DNA from: Gnetum montanum
Lineage: Eukaryota > Streptophyta > Gnetopsida > Gnetales > Gnetaceae
Direction: 5' to 3'
DNA: 64,000 nt
Assembly (NCBI GenBank): GCA_015680685.1
Contig: MNCI01034785.1
Coordinates: 185,709-249,708 of the forward strand
Shown here: piece by piece, positions 22,135-34,507 of the stretch
Layout: each line of letters starts with the position of its first letter
Numbering within the stretch: the stretch's first letter is position 1
The notes under the pieces: model-generated
The model's database searches: none
What the model saw: the letters and a program-made list of their open reading frames with translations, nothing else
What the model was told of the DNA's origin: nothing
Program-made: the position numbers and the translations under genes

Positions 22135-23248
22135 TTAATGTGGGTTGGGAGGTGTGCAAGGCTTGGGAGGTATAAGACAGTATTCACCTAGACCCTCATC
22201 TATTACATAAAAAGGAAATTCTAACCAAAGAGCTCCCTCAAGGAGGTAGCTTATTTTGATTGATTGTTTAGGTGGATCAATTGAACAACATTGTCTTTCA
22301 CCTCGAATGGGTGGCATGTCCTTAGAGAATTCTACTTTTGACCCTTGTTCTATGTCAACATTGTTGATGGTCAAAGGAGCTACATTAACATCATAGATTA
22401 CCACCTCTCCACCCTCATAGGGCAAGTGGATCTCTTGATGAATATGTGAAGAAACAACTTGTAACTGGGCTAGCCAAGACCTCCCTAGGTGAATTTAGGC
22501 CCTAACCATGAAGGATGTTGTGGGTGCCAAAGGTGATGCTTTGATGATGAAAGAGGGCTATGGTCTAGTTGACATTAAGGCCTCGATGTTACCAGAGGCC
22601 ACACAAATCACAAATGACTCATGTGTTAGTTTTGCATTAGCATTAACATTGATTGCATTGATTATGTACCCTACACTTCTAGTGTTGAGGGGGTCTTTGT
22701 AGACCTTCATTGATTGATTTTATAGGTGCATGGGGTTGCTATCATCAAGGACCATTTTTCCTTAATCGATCATGTGTTGAATGTCATCTTTTAACATCAA
22801 GTAGTAGTCTGTATCATTCCCATGCAATTAGTGATAAAGTTTTTAGGGATCAAGGGCTCATTTGGCATAGATATGGAGGGGTTTCTAAGGACTTTTTAGT
22901 ACCTTTCCTGACATTTTTCTATGTCCTTAGAAAATTTCTTGTGTTGGATGGACCCAACACCAAGTAATTGATCCAAAAGTTTTTGATAGGCAATGGGGTG
23001 TTCTTTGAGAAATCTTTGCACTCAAAGTTTGATATTGGGATAGCTTGCTCTATGGCTACTGATGATGCAGGTTTTTTTGATCCCTGGAGTGCTAGAACTT
23101 GATGCTTTATTGTTATTAGCTAGGGACTTAGGTGCCTTGGCTATTGGTTTAGTGTTGTTTGGTTTGGCCTCATCAACTATGGCTGCAATAGTTGTTGTTT
23201 CCTTACCCTTTTACTTATTCTTTCTTATGTGTGAATTTTTATAGGCCA
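22135..23248 (-). pseudogene. Element A gag-pro, C-terminal part
   Basis: Minus strand. It ends at a stop at 22,135. The open part (22,135-22,425) contains HLPYEGGEVVIYDVNVAPL, and upstream in frame is SWLAQLQVVSSHIHQEIHL, the conserved post-protease motif. Weak, stop-ridden gag-pro sequence (for example KVYKDPLNTRSVGYIINAI, matching B near 37,050-37,090) runs to 23,248, where element B interrupts it. The gag N-terminal part continues at 41,636. Confidence 0.75.
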
Positions 23249-23253
23249 CATAG
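23249..23253 (-). repeat. Target-site duplication CATAG, left of element B
   Basis: CATAG precedes TGTACT at 23,254. The second copy is at 41,631-41,635 after the right LTR. Confidence 0.85.
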
Positions 23254-24861
23254 TGTACTATCTCATATCATTGGTACAAGGTTGGAATGAACAAGCATCG
23301 GGAGATCTACAGATAAGAACAAAAGACTCTACCTTCGCTTGAGGATGAGCTGGAACTAATGAAAGTAGAGTACCTTAGGTGGTCCACACATGGATCAGAC
23401 AAGGATTTTTCCAAATGTATGCCAATGTGCAATATGCTAGGTTATTTCTAAACATCATAGTAAACATAAATTAGAACATAAATATGCAGGACTATAAACA
23501 AAGAGATAAGCAAGAATGAATGAAAAGTATAGCAAATCTTGATCAGAAATAAAGTGATTTTATTGCAAGATGAAGATTATAGTGCACCAGTCTGAACATA
23601 GTTGTGGATCTGACACAAGGTAGATGAAGAGGGTCAGTGGATGCAAAGGGATGATGATATGCTGGTTTGGATTGTAGGCACAACGTGAAGGTTGTATGGT
23701 TAGCGTGTAGCGTAGAAGACCAACGTGTAGGGTTGGTGTTCTCAATCGTCTCCCAATGTGAATTTTTTTAAATCCTCCCTCTCTCTCCCTTTACTTGGTG
23801 GAAAATTGGAGATTTTATTGGTTTTAGGACATGAAACTCTAATTTGGAGTGGTATGAGTGGCCGTTGGTGAGAAACTTTTGGGTCAGATGACATGTGGCT
23901 GCGTTGCCTAAGTGCAAAGAATATTATAACTATACAACATGCTGCATGACATTTTGTAAACCCAACATACATACTTGATCAACACAAAAGAATTGAACTT
24001 TACAAATAAACACTACTGTTACAACAAAGAATGTTGAACATGCCCTTGGATTTGAGCTTTGGTGTCATGAGAATGCTACCTGTAGATTTTCAGCTCATTT
24101 GGACTTGATCTAATATGGTTTTGGAAGGCTTAAAGTGGAGTACAATGTGCTTCACACCAAGCATGCATGTTGGGCATGCAGATTAGCTTGCAGGTTGGCT
24201 GAATCATCTAATTGACATTGCTTTTGGTGGTGCACACTGGGCGTGCATGCTAGGCTACAGAGTATGTATGCTCAACCTAAAGTTCATGGAAGTGCATCAT
24301 TTTGAGGTTGAAACTTCATTTTTGGGAGCTTGGGATGATTACTGACAATTGCCTTACCTCTGAGAGTTGATTGTAGGTGGAGATCTTATTTTGGGGTGGT
24401 TGTTTTAAGAGATCCTTAATGGTGCATACTGGGTGTGCATGCTAGGCATGCATGAATGAAAACCCATCATTTGGGGCCTAAAATTTGATTTTCAAGTGCT
24501 TAGAGCTACTAGAGACCTTGGTGAAGGTCCTGGGGGTCTAGATATTTCATTATGGCATGTTTTTGCTCATTTTTGGGGCCCAAAAGTTGCTACACGCTAA
24601 GCTGCACGCTGGGCTTGCAGGCATGTGTGCAAGAAGTATACTTAGTCAAAACTAAGTGTTTTGAGTTTGAAACTTGCAATTCTTATTTCCAGATTTTGAT
24701 GTAGTCTCCATTGGATCTCAAGGAACTTTTACTTGCTTGATTTGACTCCATTTGATGTTGTTTGTGAAGTTCGCCAGTTTCGGTCATGCTAGGAAGCATC
24801 ATCACTTAGCTCGATTCTTGTCTGAAAGTGTTAGGTCCAAATTTTTGTGGTGTTTGGTTCA
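23254..24861 (-). repeat. Element B 3' LTR (left)
   Basis: 1608 bases. Plus-strand start TGTACTATCTCATATCATTGG and end GTGGTGTTTGGTTCA. It aligns along its length with 39,999-41,630. It is rich in repeated GGGCGTGCATGC/GCATGC blocks at 24,150-24,620. The TATA of the right copy is mutated here (GATTTTATTGG, about 23,811-23,821). A purine-rich tract (sense AACAAATAGGGG) lies directly before its sense start. Confidence 0.9.
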
Positions 24862-25870
24862 CCCCTATTTGTTTATTCTTGGAGGAATCAACCTAAGAAG
24901 TGATAACAAAGAAGTACAAAACACCACAAGCGACTTAGTAGCATTATCCTTTGACACTTGGTCAGATGTCCTCACACCGTGTTCAGAAGTACTTGGGATT
25001 GGGAAATGAAGTTTTGAGACAATATCTAGAGGAGATGTTTGCAACTATGGGATTGAGAATTTATCAAGGGATTATGCTAGTATGGGATAGGAATATTCAT
25101 CTTGTGCAAACAAGTCATGTTATTCCTTGTCAATGGACAAAATTTGGCAGACTTGGAACCAAGGTATGAGGAGTATGTCCTTTGGAGAAATGAGACTCTT
25201 GTATCATGTTTGAGAGAACTCATTGTCACAACCAAAGCCACATGATGAGGTGATTCATTATTTGGAGAAATTGGATCCTTGTGAAGTGTCTAAGGAAACT
25301 CATTATTTGACAACCAAAACCACGTAATGAGGTGAAATATGATGGTTTGAGACACGAGAACTTCTTTCCAAGAAAACTGCCTTCCCACCTAGGGCTTGTA
25401 TGGGAAGTGCCAAGGGTCTTGTGGTTCATTTTTATCTTTGCTCTTTGATATTTCCTTTCTTTCTTTTGCCTTTATTTAGACCTTTCTTTTCAATTTTTCA
25501 CTTGTGCTCATGTGTCGTGTTGTGTGTTGTAGCTGCTTAAGAGTGTCACAGCATGCAATAGTGTGCTCAATGTTTTGCGGTGTACTAGGTGTATTTAGGA
25601 ACTGTAATCGGGTAGGAAGGGGAATGAGAATGTTGGGGAAATGGAGAATGAATCGGGATCTAGGAATGTATTTTTGAATAGATTGATTAACTTGGTTGCA
25701 TGTGTCAGAAACAATGTGGCACCTTGTCACCGTGATGAAGTGTATTGGTGTTAGAGCTTTGTGGTGTTGTTTTACCATCATGATGCTAGGAAGTTTTGTG
25801 GTATCAGTTTACCATCATGATTCCAGGACGTTCACATACCTGAAATGTTTAGACATGAAATGGCTTAAGG
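24862..25870 (-). other. Element B 3' leader
   Basis: No ORF of note. Contains an imperfect tandem duplication at about 25,205-25,335 (AACTCATTGTCACAACCAAA and AACTCATTATTTGACAACCA) and two TTTACCATCATGAT units at 25,770-25,825 that correspond to the TTAAACTAG-type spacer after pol. The segment next to the LTR resembles the 3' leader of element D. Confidence 0.55.
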
Positions 25871-25879
25871 TATAGGTGA

Positions 25880-28800
25880 TTTATTGGATGAGCAAGCTCA
25901 TTACCATGAAATTCTCCATTATCATACACTTTGGTGACCAAGTAAGGCCCTTCCTAGTTTCTTGAGAACTTATCCATGTGTTCACAAACTACCTTAAGAA
26001 CAAGGTCACCTTCTTTGATCAGGCGCTTATGAATATCATGTTGATGGTGTCATCTTTGTTTCTTCTAATACCACTCGATTTGATCAAGCATTCATGTGCA
26101 TTCTTCTTCCATCGAGTCGAGATCAACAATGCGCAAGAAATTTTTTTGACCTTTGTCAAGGAGTCTAGAGAGTGTGATCCTTAGAGATGGTACTTGCAAA
26201 TCCAGAGATAAAATAGCTTCTGATCCATAAACAAGACTATATGGTGTTTTACCTATGGATGTCCGATGTGTAGTCTGGTAGGCCCATAATGCATCTACTA
26301 GCTACTCATGCCATCTTTTCTTGCTCTAAGTAAGCATCTTCTTGAGCACTGAGATGACAATATTTTTTGTGGCTTCTTCTTGTCCATTTCTTTGAGGGTA
26401 GTAAGGTGATGAAAATGAGTGTTTAATACTTAGGCTCTCACAAAATTTTTTTCTTTTGACACTACTGAATTGTGGCCCATTGTCAGTGATGATAGTCATC
26501 GGGATGCCAAAATGAGTCACAATATTTTCTAAGATGAAGTTGCATACTTGTTTTGATGTGGTTTTTCTAATGGGAATAGCTTCTACCCATTTAGTAAAGT
26601 ATTTTTTTGCAGTTATGATAAATCTATGTCCCGTAGAAGATGGGGGAGTTATTTGTCCTATAATGTCTAACCTCCATTTCTAGAAAGGTCATGTGATTTG
26701 AGTCATATGCAACTTGTTGGGTGGAACATGTATAAGGTTACCATGCTTTTGACATGTATCACATGTTTTGACGTTGGAGAAACAATCGTACTCCATGTGT
26801 GGCCAATAGTACCCTAAATGCCTTATTTTGGTTGCCATTGCTTTGGATGCTATGTGCCCTCTGCATAGTCCTTCATGAACTTGTTCCACAATGGTTTGAC
26901 CATCGGTACTACTAATGCATGTTAATAAGATGCCTTTGTAGGATCTATGACATAGTGTATCTCCTACTAGTGTATATTTTCTAGAGCATTTTCATATGGC
27001 ATCCTTCTGAGCATTCGTTAGATATTGAGGTGGTTCACCATGTAGAAGGTACTCTTTGATATCATCGTAACATTCTATGGCATGTGTTGTGCTAACGGAT
27101 GCTATGGGAAGTTCATTGGGATCATCATTTATGGGCTTGTTGTAGCTCATGATGGAATTGGGCAGCGCATGAAACATATCAGGTGAGATATTTAGAGCTA
27201 ACATGGCCAATGCATCTACAATGGTATTATCATTTCTAGGCACATGTTGTAGTTCTATATTTATAAACTATTTCAGCAAGTGTTTTGTCAGGTCATAGTA
27301 GGGTTGTAGATGAGATGCTTTGCATGTGTAAACGTCTTTGACTTGGTTTATGATTAACTGTGAGTTGCCTCTAACTATGAGACATGAGTTGTTTGAAGTT
27401 TGTGCTATGATGAGGCCTCTATGGAGACCTTCATACTTTGCTATGTTATTGGTACAAGGAAAGTTAAATTGGTAAGAAAAGGGTTGGATCTCCTTGGAGG
27501 GATATGTGATAATAGTGGCAACACTTCCCCCTTGGAAGGTGGATGATCCATCAAAGTTTAATATCACATCATAGTTATCAATCACTATGTCAATTGTGCT
27601 TACGTTTTCATCTGGAAACTCTATTAATTATTGTTTGATCTTGTGTTGGTGATGAGGTCATCTGATTGACTATAGCTTGACCTTTGATGGATGATTGGGC
27701 TATGTAATGCAGGTCAAACTTAGCAATCATTTCCTTACATTGAGCTATCTTTCTTCATTTATATATGTTGTTTGTGATCACTCTGAGTACATTATTTTTT
27801 CAAACTATGTTTACTTGGTTTCGAAAGAGATAATGTTGCCATTTCTTCAAAGAAAAGATAAGGGCTAAACATGACCTCTCCACCTCATTGTATTTCTTTT
27901 CATAGGCTACTAATGCATGGCTTAAGTAGTAAATAGGAACTTTGGTTCCATCATCTCATTTCTGGCAGAGCATAGATGCAATTGATGAATCAAATGTGGA
28001 AAGGTAGATGTAGAACTATTTATTGTTCTAAGGTGGATAAACTATCAGTAATTGAGTCAGTGCCATTTTGATATTATCAAAAGCTTTATGGAATTGTGGG
28101 GTCCATTGAAAATGCACAATCTTGCGTAGCAAATGGTTCATGGGTTTCAACTTATCGGTTAGTTTTTCTATAAAGCACCTATTGAACTATAATCTACCTT
28201 GTAGGCCTCAAAGTTCAGTAAGGTTGCTTGGTGGTTGCAAGTTTGTGATAGCCTTCACCTTATCAGGGTCTACTCATATCCATGCTTCTAAAACTATGAA
28301 TCCTAGCATTTTTCCTGATTTGACCCCAAAGACACACTTCTTTGGGTTCAGTCTAAGGTCATATTTTAAACAACACTTAAGTCCCAAGTCTAAGTCTTGT
28401 ATGTAATGCTCTTGTATTTTTGATTTAACTGCTATATCATCTACGTAATCGTTGAGCAAGTGAAGGATGTAATCACTAAAGATGAAGGTCATCACTTCTT
28501 GATATGTAGCACCAGCATTCTTTAAACTGAAGGGAATCATCATATAATAAAACATCCCCCATGGTGTCATGAAGGTTTTCCAGAGTTGATGTTCAGGGTT
28601 AATCTAGATCTGATTATATCTTGAGAAGCCATCCATAAAAGATAATAGTGCATGCCTAGCGGTTGAGTCAACTAGTTGATCAATACTAGGTAAAGGAAAG
28701 TAATATTTTATGGTTGCTAAGTTGAGGTCCTGAAATTCAATGCATAGGCAAATGCTTCCATTCTTCTTTAGGACAATGACCATGTTGGATACCCAGTCAG

Positions 28801-29359
28801 TGTAGTCAATAGCCCGAATGAGACTAGCTTGATAAAGTTTGGTGATCTCATTGTGAAACACCAATGCTACCTTAGGCTTAACCTTACATGCTTTTTTTTT
28901 CATTGGTCTTAACTTCGGGTTGAGTATCATGTTGTGTTGGACTATTCGAGGGTCTAGCCTAGGAATTTCAGTCTAAGACCAAGTGAATGCCTTGATGTTG
29001 CTTTTTATCACTTTTGTTATGTCATCAAAAAGTTGTGGGTCTAGTAAAGTACTTAGTTTTAGTATATTAACTTTGCCACTTGGCATAATGACGTTATCGA
29101 CTTCAATATCCAACGATTTTGTCATGCTTTGAAAGCATTCTATCATTTCCTTTGTTGATGCCACGGATTTTTCGTAAGTCAATGTGCCTAAATCAATGGA
29201 CTTTCTAATCATCTCCCATTGGATGGATCCATATGATCCATTGATGGATAGTGGTGTGAATAGTTGCTTGCTATCCATGTTTGCTCCTGCCAAGCCATAG
29301 GAAGAAATGTTAACAAAATGGGTTGGGGGTTTGCTTATTGTTTTATGAAACCAATTCAA
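25880..29359 (-). pseudogene. Element B pol: RT, RNase H, aRNH, integrase
   Basis: Minus strand. The pre-RT linker ends SNIKAFTWS (28,973). RT lies at 28,274-28,930 with MVIVLKKNGSICLCIEFQDL, FMDGFSRYNQI, TPWGMFYYMMIPFSLKNAGA and an intact YVDDI loop, then LNPKKCVFGV. Ordinary RNase H (about 27,750-28,270) is badly decayed. The aRNH, 26,992-27,585, has ILNFDGSS, CTNNIAKYEGL (Glu replaced by Lys), VRGNSQLI (Asp replaced by Asn) and TIVDALAMLAL. The integrase zinc region (26,689-26,889) has GYYWPHME and CDTCQKHGN. The core includes WRLDIIGQITP and ITDNGPQFSS. The C-terminal module ends with a GPYLVTKVYDNGE block near 25,910-25,960. This is the usual Tat order. G-to-A type changes and stops make it inactive. 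Confidence 0.88.
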
Positions 29360-30858
29360 ATATTAAATATGCTCTAAGTATGCTAAAGTTGGTTTATCAT
29401 CTCACCTAGTCACATGACAGCTTAAGGTGGTACCTGGCCAATTGTAATAGTTTAGGGCCTTATCGGGCCATACCTATTCATTTATGATTTCTAATTGATT
29501 GCAATTTATAATCCTTATTAGGCGTGAGACTACAAGATGAAGAGTATGCACCAAAGTGTTTAGTTTAGACAATAGGAGTCATTGTGAGAGGGAAGGTCTT
29601 ATCTGGGTAATGTTTAGCCTAGCGCATATCTATATACTCTTTTTCTTTATTCTTGGTCTATTTATATTTATATGTTTTTAGCTAACATTGTGTTTATTTT
29701 CATTTTATTTTAGAGTAAAATACCCAAAGTGCTAATTTTCTATGAGGGTGAGTGGACGTGAGCAACGAGGGGCATTGAGATTTATAAAATTAACTTAAAA
29801 TTGGATAAGTTACTTTTGTCACTATAGTAGGCGTAAACCCAAAGTTGAGCAAGAACCAAAGAGAATAGCATGAACCCAAACTAAGCTCTAGCGTGAACCA
29901 AAACTAAGCTTTAGTGTGAACCTAAACTAAGATTCAACATGAAATAGTGGGAGATTCAGCATGACAAGGAGGTGAGGATCTAGTCATAGGGGATAGAAAA
30001 AGGAAAAGATCCGGTGTGAAGGAGGCAACAAAGGCAGCAAAGATTATGACGTGAAGCGTGAAATGAATGCCCCCAGCGTGCACACCCTAGAGAAACCCTC
30101 AGCATGCAGGGAGCTAAAACTCCAGTGTCAATGCTTTGGAAACCCCAACATGAATGTCTTGGAAACCCCAGCGTGAAGGTAACATGGAGGTTTCAACGTG
30201 AAGCTTTGAAACCAGCCTCTAGCATGAACCCCCTCCACTTAGAAATCCTCAGCATGAACGCTGGACAGGGACTTTTAGCATGCACATCCTTGCTCCAGCA
30301 TAAAGGTCTTGAATGTAGCATGATGGGATGGGCAAGGGAAAGTGGGTGAGAGACCAGGGAAGGAAGGATCCTAACTTAACCTTTGCTAATGAGAGTAAGG
30401 CCATGCTCTGGTGCATGCCCAAACCCATGATCCCATCATGGTTTGGATCAATGCACCGGTAGACCCTGGTTCTCTATCTAAATTTTTGTTTTTTTTACTA
30501 TGTTTATTTATTGTTTTTGTTAATTTGTGTTTGTTTTTTCTTATTTCAGTGCATATAATTTGTGTGAGTCCTAGCCTATTTCTTTGGCGTAGATATTAGT
30601 GTGCAGGCCAATGTCAACCCTTGTCTTCCTTACTTGACGTACAACTAGTTTTATGTCTAGAATGCTCTCTAGTGACACGCTCAATGTGTAGGGGGGAAAA
30701 AATGCTCACTGTGTAGGGTCTACACACCCACATTCCCAACATGCAAGACCTACATGCCCAGCTTGAACCTTGAAATCTTTTCCAAGTGTTGGCCCCCCAT
30801 CATAAAATCCACTCTTTAGATCTTTTTTTGTGTGTGTGTAGCTTACTTATCCTAGTTC
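29360..30858. other. Region between pol and asORF of element B, AGCGTGAA repeats
   Basis: No gene. A TTAAACTAG-type remnant at 29,405-29,470 (AATAGTTTAGGGCCTTATCG) borders pol. From 29,850 to about 30,330 short repeats of AGCGTGAACC, AGCATGAACCC and CCCAGCGTGCACA occur, with more CAACATGCAAG and ACATGCCCAGC motifs at 30,680-30,760. It lies between the divergent 5' ends of pol (minus) and asORF (plus). Promoter activity is possible, but no clear TATA pair was confirmed. Confidence 0.5.
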
Positions 30859-33458
30859 TTGAATACGTGTAGAGGTCTTAAACCTTTCCTCTTAGTGGTA
30901 GAGGTTGTTGGAGTTCTGGCATGGTTGAGGACTATTGATTCTAATGAGCCAGTACCTGATATGATCATCGATCGAGATGGGGTATGGTTCAGAATGGGTG
31001 CCAACAAGTTCCTTGCCTTCATCTTACAAGGATTTGTTGTGGTAATATGGTCTCACCTAAGTGAAAAATTAGCATGGAGTGTCCTTGAGACTATGTTACT
31101 GGGATCCTCAAATGGCATAGTGGCCTTCGTGGTCAATGTCGATGAGGGATTGTTTACAGTTGAGAATGGTCCCTCTAGAGGGACCAGATCCACCCGTCCA
31201 TTAACACGTGTATGGGGCCTATTATCATGTATCCCTCACAACATCAATATCACCTTATTCCTAGCCTCTCATGCACACACTTTATTCCATAATAATCCTA
31301 GAATGATGTACATGGTAGAAAGGTAAGGTTTTTTAATTTATCGTTTCTGCTTTGAAGCTAAGTGGTCATTCATATTTTGACCATCATTTCTTTGCAAGCC
31401 TCAATTTGATAAGAAGGAGTATGCATAGGTGATGATGGACTCACATTGGCTAGTATCGCCTTAGAGGCTTTCATGGCAATTCCCACTCTCTATGGTGCCA
31501 TGTTAGCCCAAACCAAGGGTGAAATTGTCCATTTTCACAAATGATACTCCAAGGCTTTTGCACGATGTGAGGCTCGGGGGTGGCTACATGAGGATTGGTC
31601 CCATAATGGGCTAGTTTTCCCATGTGATGCTGATTTAGCTTCTAATGGTCTTAATCCATTAGCCAACGGTAAGTAATAGTGTTTTTTATGCTTCATGTTT
31701 GTTTGTTTTGCTACCTCATTGGTTGTATTGATTCCATGGTTTTGCTTTGAGCATATAGTGGATATCACCCCTAGTGGAGTCACCATATCAACTGGTTGGA
31801 CTGAGGGCACTTTGGCCATGAAATTCATTGAGATCAACGATGCACAACAGTGGTTGCATGATAATGCACCACTGCATATTATTAGTTGCTTGAGTGATGC
31901 TGGCCTCATGGAGTTGTTTACTGCTCTAAGTCCTAATGTCTCTGTGATAGAGATGATTGTGATCGTTGATTCTTTCAATGAAGTTATTAATTACTATAGC
32001 ACTCATGTCAAGGGAATTAAGGTAGCTTTCCAGCTATTGGCGGAGTTCTTTTAGACCTCTTCAATGTACTGGCAGATGGGAATAAAGTGACTTTGGACAG
32101 AGAACAAAAAGAGGTCCATGTTGTTCATGAGCTGGAGGACTGGCTGAGTGTTCTTAAGGGTGCTAAGGGATTCCCTATGCATGGAACATCAAAATTAACT
32201 AAAGTAAATGAGCTACATCCACTTTTTAGAGCATGAGTGTTTCCTAAGTCCCTATCCCAAGTGGAGACTTTTGGGGTAGAATCTATGTGTATCATGCACA
32301 TGATTCTGGAGACTGGGGTGCATTATAATTGGGCTCAATTTTTACTTTCAGGTTTCCATAGAGAGATAGTAAAATTACATTCAAACGTTGAGGCATAGTC
32401 CCATTTTACCTTTGCATTCTTCACTAGTTACCTATACCAACTAGCTAAATTTCTAGTAGTTCATGTGGGTAACGAGTACACGTTAAGGGATCATGGCCAA
32501 CTATCTCACCCATGGATTTGCCACTTGCTTGAAGTGACTAAATCTCAAGATGCTCTTGAAGGGATTGATGAATTAGTCTCTATTACAATGGGGATCATCT
32601 AGTCCTTCAATCCATACACATGACAGCTTAGGGTTGGAGCCAAGTGGTGTGCCCTATACTACTAGGAGAGCTAATCGAGTAATGAAGGAGACAATTAGGA
32701 AGGCAAAATCTAAAGTTCAAAGACCTAAGCACTCTAGAGAAGTTGCTCCAACTATAAATGAACCAAAGGTGAAACGCAAAAGTATCTGCATGTGGTAAGT
32801 AAGCTTGATTCATTCATTTATCCTTGTTTTATTATTATTATTCTTATTACTTTTTTTGTCATTTATGTTAAACTGATGTTCAACTTATGAATGTCATCAG
32901 ATCCAACTCCTGAAGTAAGAAGAGAGGGGTTAGCATTGATTGTAGAGGAGGAGGAGGCCCCCACCAACCAAAGTGAGGAGAACAAAGTGGGTAATAATGA
33001 GATGGAATTCCCCATCCATTTGAGGGAAGAAACAAAAGAATGAGTGGAAGTCACCATTGAAAAAGATCACATTGGTGATCAAGATGAAGCTGATGAGATG
33101 TTTGATGATTTCTTCAAAGGAAGATTAAACTTTGGAAATCCTTTGAATATGGAAGAAGAAATGGATTTTGGTATGTTCTCCTTATTATGTTTATTCGATT
33201 TTTGAATTTTTTCCATTATTTAGAGTTTTCATTTTATGTTTTTTCTGCCACAAGGTGCAAATGTTGAAACCAAGAAGACTCCTAATGTTCATTCGTAAAT
33301 ACCTACGATGAAGAATCCAATAGAAACAACCACTAAAGTTGGTCCGTCTTATACAAATGAACCATTTACTTGGATCAAAATGCCAAGTAAAATGGATTTT
33401 GTCCTTGGTATTGTTAATGAGGTAGTTGATTGCATCCAATACGCTCATCCTGAAATAG

Positions 33459-33548
33459 GTACATATGCATTAAGAATTTTGAGTCTTTCTATTTTCACAT
33501 CTGTTTCTACTATCCAATGTCTAATGTATATTCTCCTTCTATTGGTAG
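33459..33548 (+). other. Intron in element B antisense ORF
   Basis: GTACATATGC...CTATTGGTAG, 90 bases, phase 1. Joining the exons keeps the alignment with A and E in frame (PEIG before, WDP after). This is the best-supported intron of the unit. Confidence 0.65.
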
Positions 33549-34407
33549 GTGATAAACTAAAGTGGGATCCATTCGAGACCACTCGTATTGACAGTATGCT
33601 TGCACTACCATCAAAAATTGAGGAAGTGCCAAGATAGATTTATGATGAGGTGGCAAAGTGTGTTGTGCAAAATGCCAAGTCTCTTTGGACCTGCAAGCAT
33701 TCAATTGAAAAGCTATGGTTGCCAATTTAGGTAGGGGAAAAAGAGATTGCCAAACTATCAACATAACGAGATGACTTTATGTCATGCTATGAGTTTTCCT
33801 CTACTAGGTTGATAGGTGATCGTTCTTGGCAAACCTCTGAGGTTACTTATACCAAATATTGGACTCTATTGAATCGCCGAGTGACTATGACTAGGGAGCT
33901 AGCAGAGCAAAAGGCACAAATTAATTTGCTAAATATGAACTGTCAGGATTGGGAATATTTTGCTTCTAAGGTGTAGAAATGGGGCCAAGATGAAAAGAAT
34001 CATAATTACCATTATAAAAAATTAGTAAAGGAGATATCCATAGAGAGGCATCAACTAGAGATGTTTGTAGAGGGGTCTTCATTTGATGCCTTTGCAAGGC
34101 ACACCATGGTAGAGATGGAATCTCCTAAGAGAGTAATCAGTACAACTTCTGGGGAGGTTTCTGTAGGCATGTTTCCTCTTAAACATCCTACTTGGTCTGT
34201 TGTGGACAAAGGGAATGCATTAGCCAATATTGATCTTGGCCTTGATAGAATAGACTGGGCAAGTGTCCCTGAAGAAGAAATCCTTCGTCGGCTAGAGTTT
34301 GGACTAAGAGGATCCTCTTCAGTAATTCATTTAAACTTGTAAATTTTTATTTGTTTTTAGTAGAAAATTTTACCCCTTTTCTTTAGTTAATTATTTTTTT
34401 TACAGGG

Positions 34408-34507
34408 TTATGGTGATGATGGTGGCTATGAAGGTGGCCCCAGTGGAGGGGAAACTCATGATGCGGGAGCGTTTGAGGGGAAAACCCCTCCTAATCCTGA
34501 TGTTTAG
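34408..34507 (+). other. Last exon of element B antisense ORF
   Basis: It follows a polypyrimidine tract and acceptor (TTTTTTTTACAG, 34,396-34,406) and encodes GYGDDGGYEGGPSGGETHDA then a short tail to TAG. It corresponds to GASPSGAVNEEKEEEP in A and an ending PPLPPLDAP in E. Confidence 0.55.

Larger units (their letters stand above)
30859..34507 (+). pseudogene. Element B antisense ORF (asORF), intron-containing
   Basis: Plus strand, opposite to gag-pro and pol of the same element. The longest exon, 30,859-31,326 (155 codons), starts MNTCRGLKPFLLVVEVVGVL and ends at a GT donor (GAAAG/GTAAGG). Further blocks: YSKAFARCEARGWLHEDW (31,550-31,600), followed by a GTAAGT donor near 31,669; WLHDNAPLHIISCLSDAG (31,850-); VHYNWAQFLLSGFHREIVKL and AKFLVVHVGNE (32,310-32,480); KPKVKRK-type basic region (32,640-32,795); TWIKMPSKMDFVLGIVNEVV and CIQYAHPEIG (33,368-33,458); after an intron WDPFETTRIDSMLALPSKIE (to 33,637); CYEFSSTRLIGDRSWQTSEV (33,784-); WASVPEEEILRRLEFGLRG (34,256-34,312); and a Gly-rich last exon ending TPPNPDV at 34,505-34,507. 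The product is unknown to me. Its internal stops are fewer than in A. Confidence 0.7.

Noticed and set aside
31535-31978. 147-codon ORF on the minus strand inside the asORF region of B
   Set aside because: It is the shadow of plus-strand exons that are homologous to A. The minus frame itself is not conserved in A.
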